DNA of 15,309 nucleotides from assembly GCA_026785985.1 (NCBI GenBank), contig JAJAYX010000417.1, positions 1 through 15,309 on the forward strand, in the 5' to 3' direction. Position numbers and translations under genes: made by a program. The DNA comes from Rudanella sp. (lineage in GTDB: Bacteria > Bacteroidota > Bacteroidia > Cytophagales > Spirosomataceae). Below are positions 14,034-15,309 of the stretch, in pieces (the first letter of the stretch is position 1; every line of letters starts with the position of its first letter). The notes under the pieces were generated by a model that saw only the letters and a list, made by a program, of their open reading frames with translations, had not been told where the DNA came from and ran no database searches.

Positions 14034-15161
14034 ATGCACCTGTATATTCATATTCCTTTTTGCAAACAGGCCTGCCATTATTGCGACTTCCATTTCAGTA
14101 CGAACCTGAGCCAGAAATCGGCTCTTGTTGACGCAATCGGGCAGGAACTGGTTTTGCAGAAAGATTACCTGCCCACCACGCATCTCGATACCATTTATTT
14201 CGGGGGTGGCACTCCTTCGCTGCTCACCGAGAGTGAGTTAGGGCAATTATTCGACGCAATTCATCGGCAATTTACAGTGTCGCCGACTGCCGAAATTACC
14301 CTCGAAGCCAACCCCGACGATCTCACCGCCGACAAACTCACTATGCTCCGGCACTACGTGAACCGGCTCAGTATAGGTCTGCAAACGTTCAGCGAAGAAA
14401 CCCTCCGCTGGATGAACCGCGCCCACACCGCCACCGAAGCCGGGCAATGCGTTCGGCTGGCCCGCGAAGCCGGTTTCGATAACCTCAGCATCGACCTTAT
14501 CTATGGGATTCCTGACCTCACCCGACCCGTCGGGCCGATTTGGCTCCACGACCTCGACCGCGCTCTGTTGCTCGATGTGCCGCATATTTCGGCCTATGCG
14601 CTGACCATTGAGCCCGACACGGCGTTTGGCCGATGGACCCAAAAAGGGCAGCTCAAACCAATTGATGAGAACCTGGCTGCCGATCAGTTTGAGCAACTCA
14701 GCAGCGCGTTGCGGGGAGCGGGCTACGATCATTACGAGATTTCGAACTTTGCCAAACCCGGCCATTATGCCCGGCACAACACGGCCTACTGGCAACAGCA
14801 ACCGTATTTGGGCCTTGGTCCGAGTGCGCACTCCTACAACGGACATAGTCGACAGTTCAACGTGGCCAACAACACACGCTATGTGCAGGCTATTGCGAAG
14901 GGCGGACTCCCCGCTGAAATCGAAATTCTGACCACCACCGACCGCGTAAACGAATACCTGCTCACGGGACTCCGAACGCAGTGGGGCTGTTCATTGACTC
15001 AGTTAAATACCTTGCTGGGCGCAGATTTTGTTGACCAACAAACCTTCGAACTGGCCGATCTTTACCAGAAAAACTGGCTGCATGTGCAGAACGGCCATCT
15101 GTTGCTAACCGAACCCGGCAAACTATTTGCCGACCGGGTAGCCGCGAGCTTGTTTGTATGA
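14034..15161 (+). CDS. hemW: Radical SAM heme chaperone HemW (coproporphyrinogen III oxidase-like)
   Basis: This 375-residue protein begins MHLYIHIPFCKQACHYCDFH, with the CX3CX2C cluster (Cys10, 14, 17) that binds the [4Fe-4S] cluster and S-adenosylmethionine. YFGGGTPSLL (about 55-64) is the SAM-binding glycine motif. EANPDDL and RLSIGLQTF follow, then SIDLIYGIP, HISAYALTIEP, YEISNFAKPG and GLGPSAHSYN, all typical of HemW. The C-terminus (about 300-375) is the helical HemW domain. HemW inserts heme into target proteins and lacks true HemN oxidase activity; older annotations call such proteins oxygen-independent coproporphyrinogen oxidases. The start lies 3 bases after the SDR-like gene. The length is normal and the gene is complete. 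Confidence 0.93.
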   Translation: MHLYIHIPFCKQACHYCDFHFSTNLSQKSALVDAIGQELVLQKDYLPTTHLDTIYFGGGTPSLLTESELGQLFDAIHRQFTVSPTAEITLEANPDDLTADKLTMLRHYVNRLSIGLQTFSEETLRWMNRAHTATEAGQCVRLAREAGFDNLSIDLIYGIPDLTRPVGPIWLHDLDRALLLDVPHISAYALTIEPDTAFGRWTQKGQLKPIDENLAADQFEQLSSALRGAGYDHYEISNFAKPGHYARHNTAYWQQQPYLGLGPSAHSYNGHSRQFNVANNTRYVQAIAKGGLPAEIEILTTTDRVNEYLLTGLRTQWGCSLTQLNTLLGADFVDQQTFELADLYQKNWLHVQNGHLLLTEPGKLFADRVAASLFV

Positions 15162-15196
15162 TTTCGGGAACCGATAAAACAGTAACTTACCCGAAA
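15162..15196. other. Inverted repeat just after hemW
   Basis: TTTCGGG (15162-15168) and CCCGAAA (15190-15196) are perfect 7-base reverse complements separated by 21 bases. The first arm begins directly after the hemW stop codon. No T-run follows, so it is not a good terminator. It could be a weak hairpin or a binding site ahead of the gene at 15211. The 49-base gap holds nothing else I can name. Confidence 0.35.
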
Positions 15197-15210
15197 ATAG
15201 CCCTAAATCA

Positions 15211-15309
15211 ATGGAAACAGTCGCATCGCCCCTGCTCGAATTACCCAGAGGAATCTCGCTCAACCTGCAATTCAACTCCGTTGACGAAGCCCGGCTTCAC
15301 CGCAAAAAG
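15211..15309 (+). CDS. Start of an unidentified gene (3' end outside window)
   Basis: An ATG at 15211 opens a frame of 33 codons to the end of the window (METVASPLLELPRGISLNLQ, later SVDEARLHRKK). No family can be recognised from so little. There is no signal peptide and no obvious motif. It is on the same strand as hemW with 49 bases between them. Open-frame codon use resembles the neighbours, which supports a real gene, but this is the weakest of the coding calls. Confidence 0.5.
   Translation, partial: METVASPLLELPRGISLNLQFNSVDEARLHRKK

Overview
The window looks like a stretch of chromosome from a Bacteroidota member, most likely a Spirosoma-like cytophagalean. This is an inference. It rests on the protein families (DUF4249, a TonB-dependent receptor with an N-terminal carboxypeptidase-regulatory-like domain, a MORN/YwqK-type secreted protein with a TonB-like C-terminus, and a DUF2064 gene), on several TAnnTTTG-type promoter boxes, on the lack of strong Shine-Dalgarno sites, and on moderate GC content. 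No rRNA, tRNA, CRISPR array, transposase or integrase is visible.

Layout. Bases 1-1359 (+) hold the C-terminal end of a DUF4249 outer-membrane protein, then a GT9 heptosyltransferase-like enzyme. Bases 1374-5979 (-) hold, in transcription order, an export operon of three overlapping genes: an ABC-exporter transmembrane subunit with no ATPase domain, a HlyD-type adaptor and a TolC-type outer-membrane channel. A separate small secreted MORN/TonB-like gene follows. A TetR-type regulator (6107-6796, +) is divergent from the operon, and the short spacer between them carries candidate promoters and an inverted repeat.

Bases 6812-7038 (+) hold a decayed C-terminal remnant of a sensor histidine kinase with a one-base frameshift. 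A pure pyrimidine tract follows, then an unrecognised protein with coiled coil, four membrane helices and coiled coil (7076-8038, +). On the minus strand, 8048-12802, lie a DUF4198 exported protein, a DUF2064 (TIGR04282-like) gene cut by an in-frame amber stop, and a large TonB-dependent receptor. The plus strand from 12868 carries two small AT-richer unknown genes (the first contains a very strong inverted repeat), an atypical SDR-fold protein, the radical-SAM heme chaperone HemW, and the start of an unidentified gene.

How it fits together. The TetR, transmembrane subunit, HlyD and TolC genes form a tripartite envelope-spanning export unit under probable local repression, but the power source (an ABC ATPase) is not encoded here. 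The receptor, DUF2064 and DUF4198 genes may be one surface or uptake unit. The signals most worth a second look are the ATPase-less exporter, the broken histidine kinase, the amber-interrupted DUF2064 gene and the long palindrome inside a small gene. None of them proves a new system.
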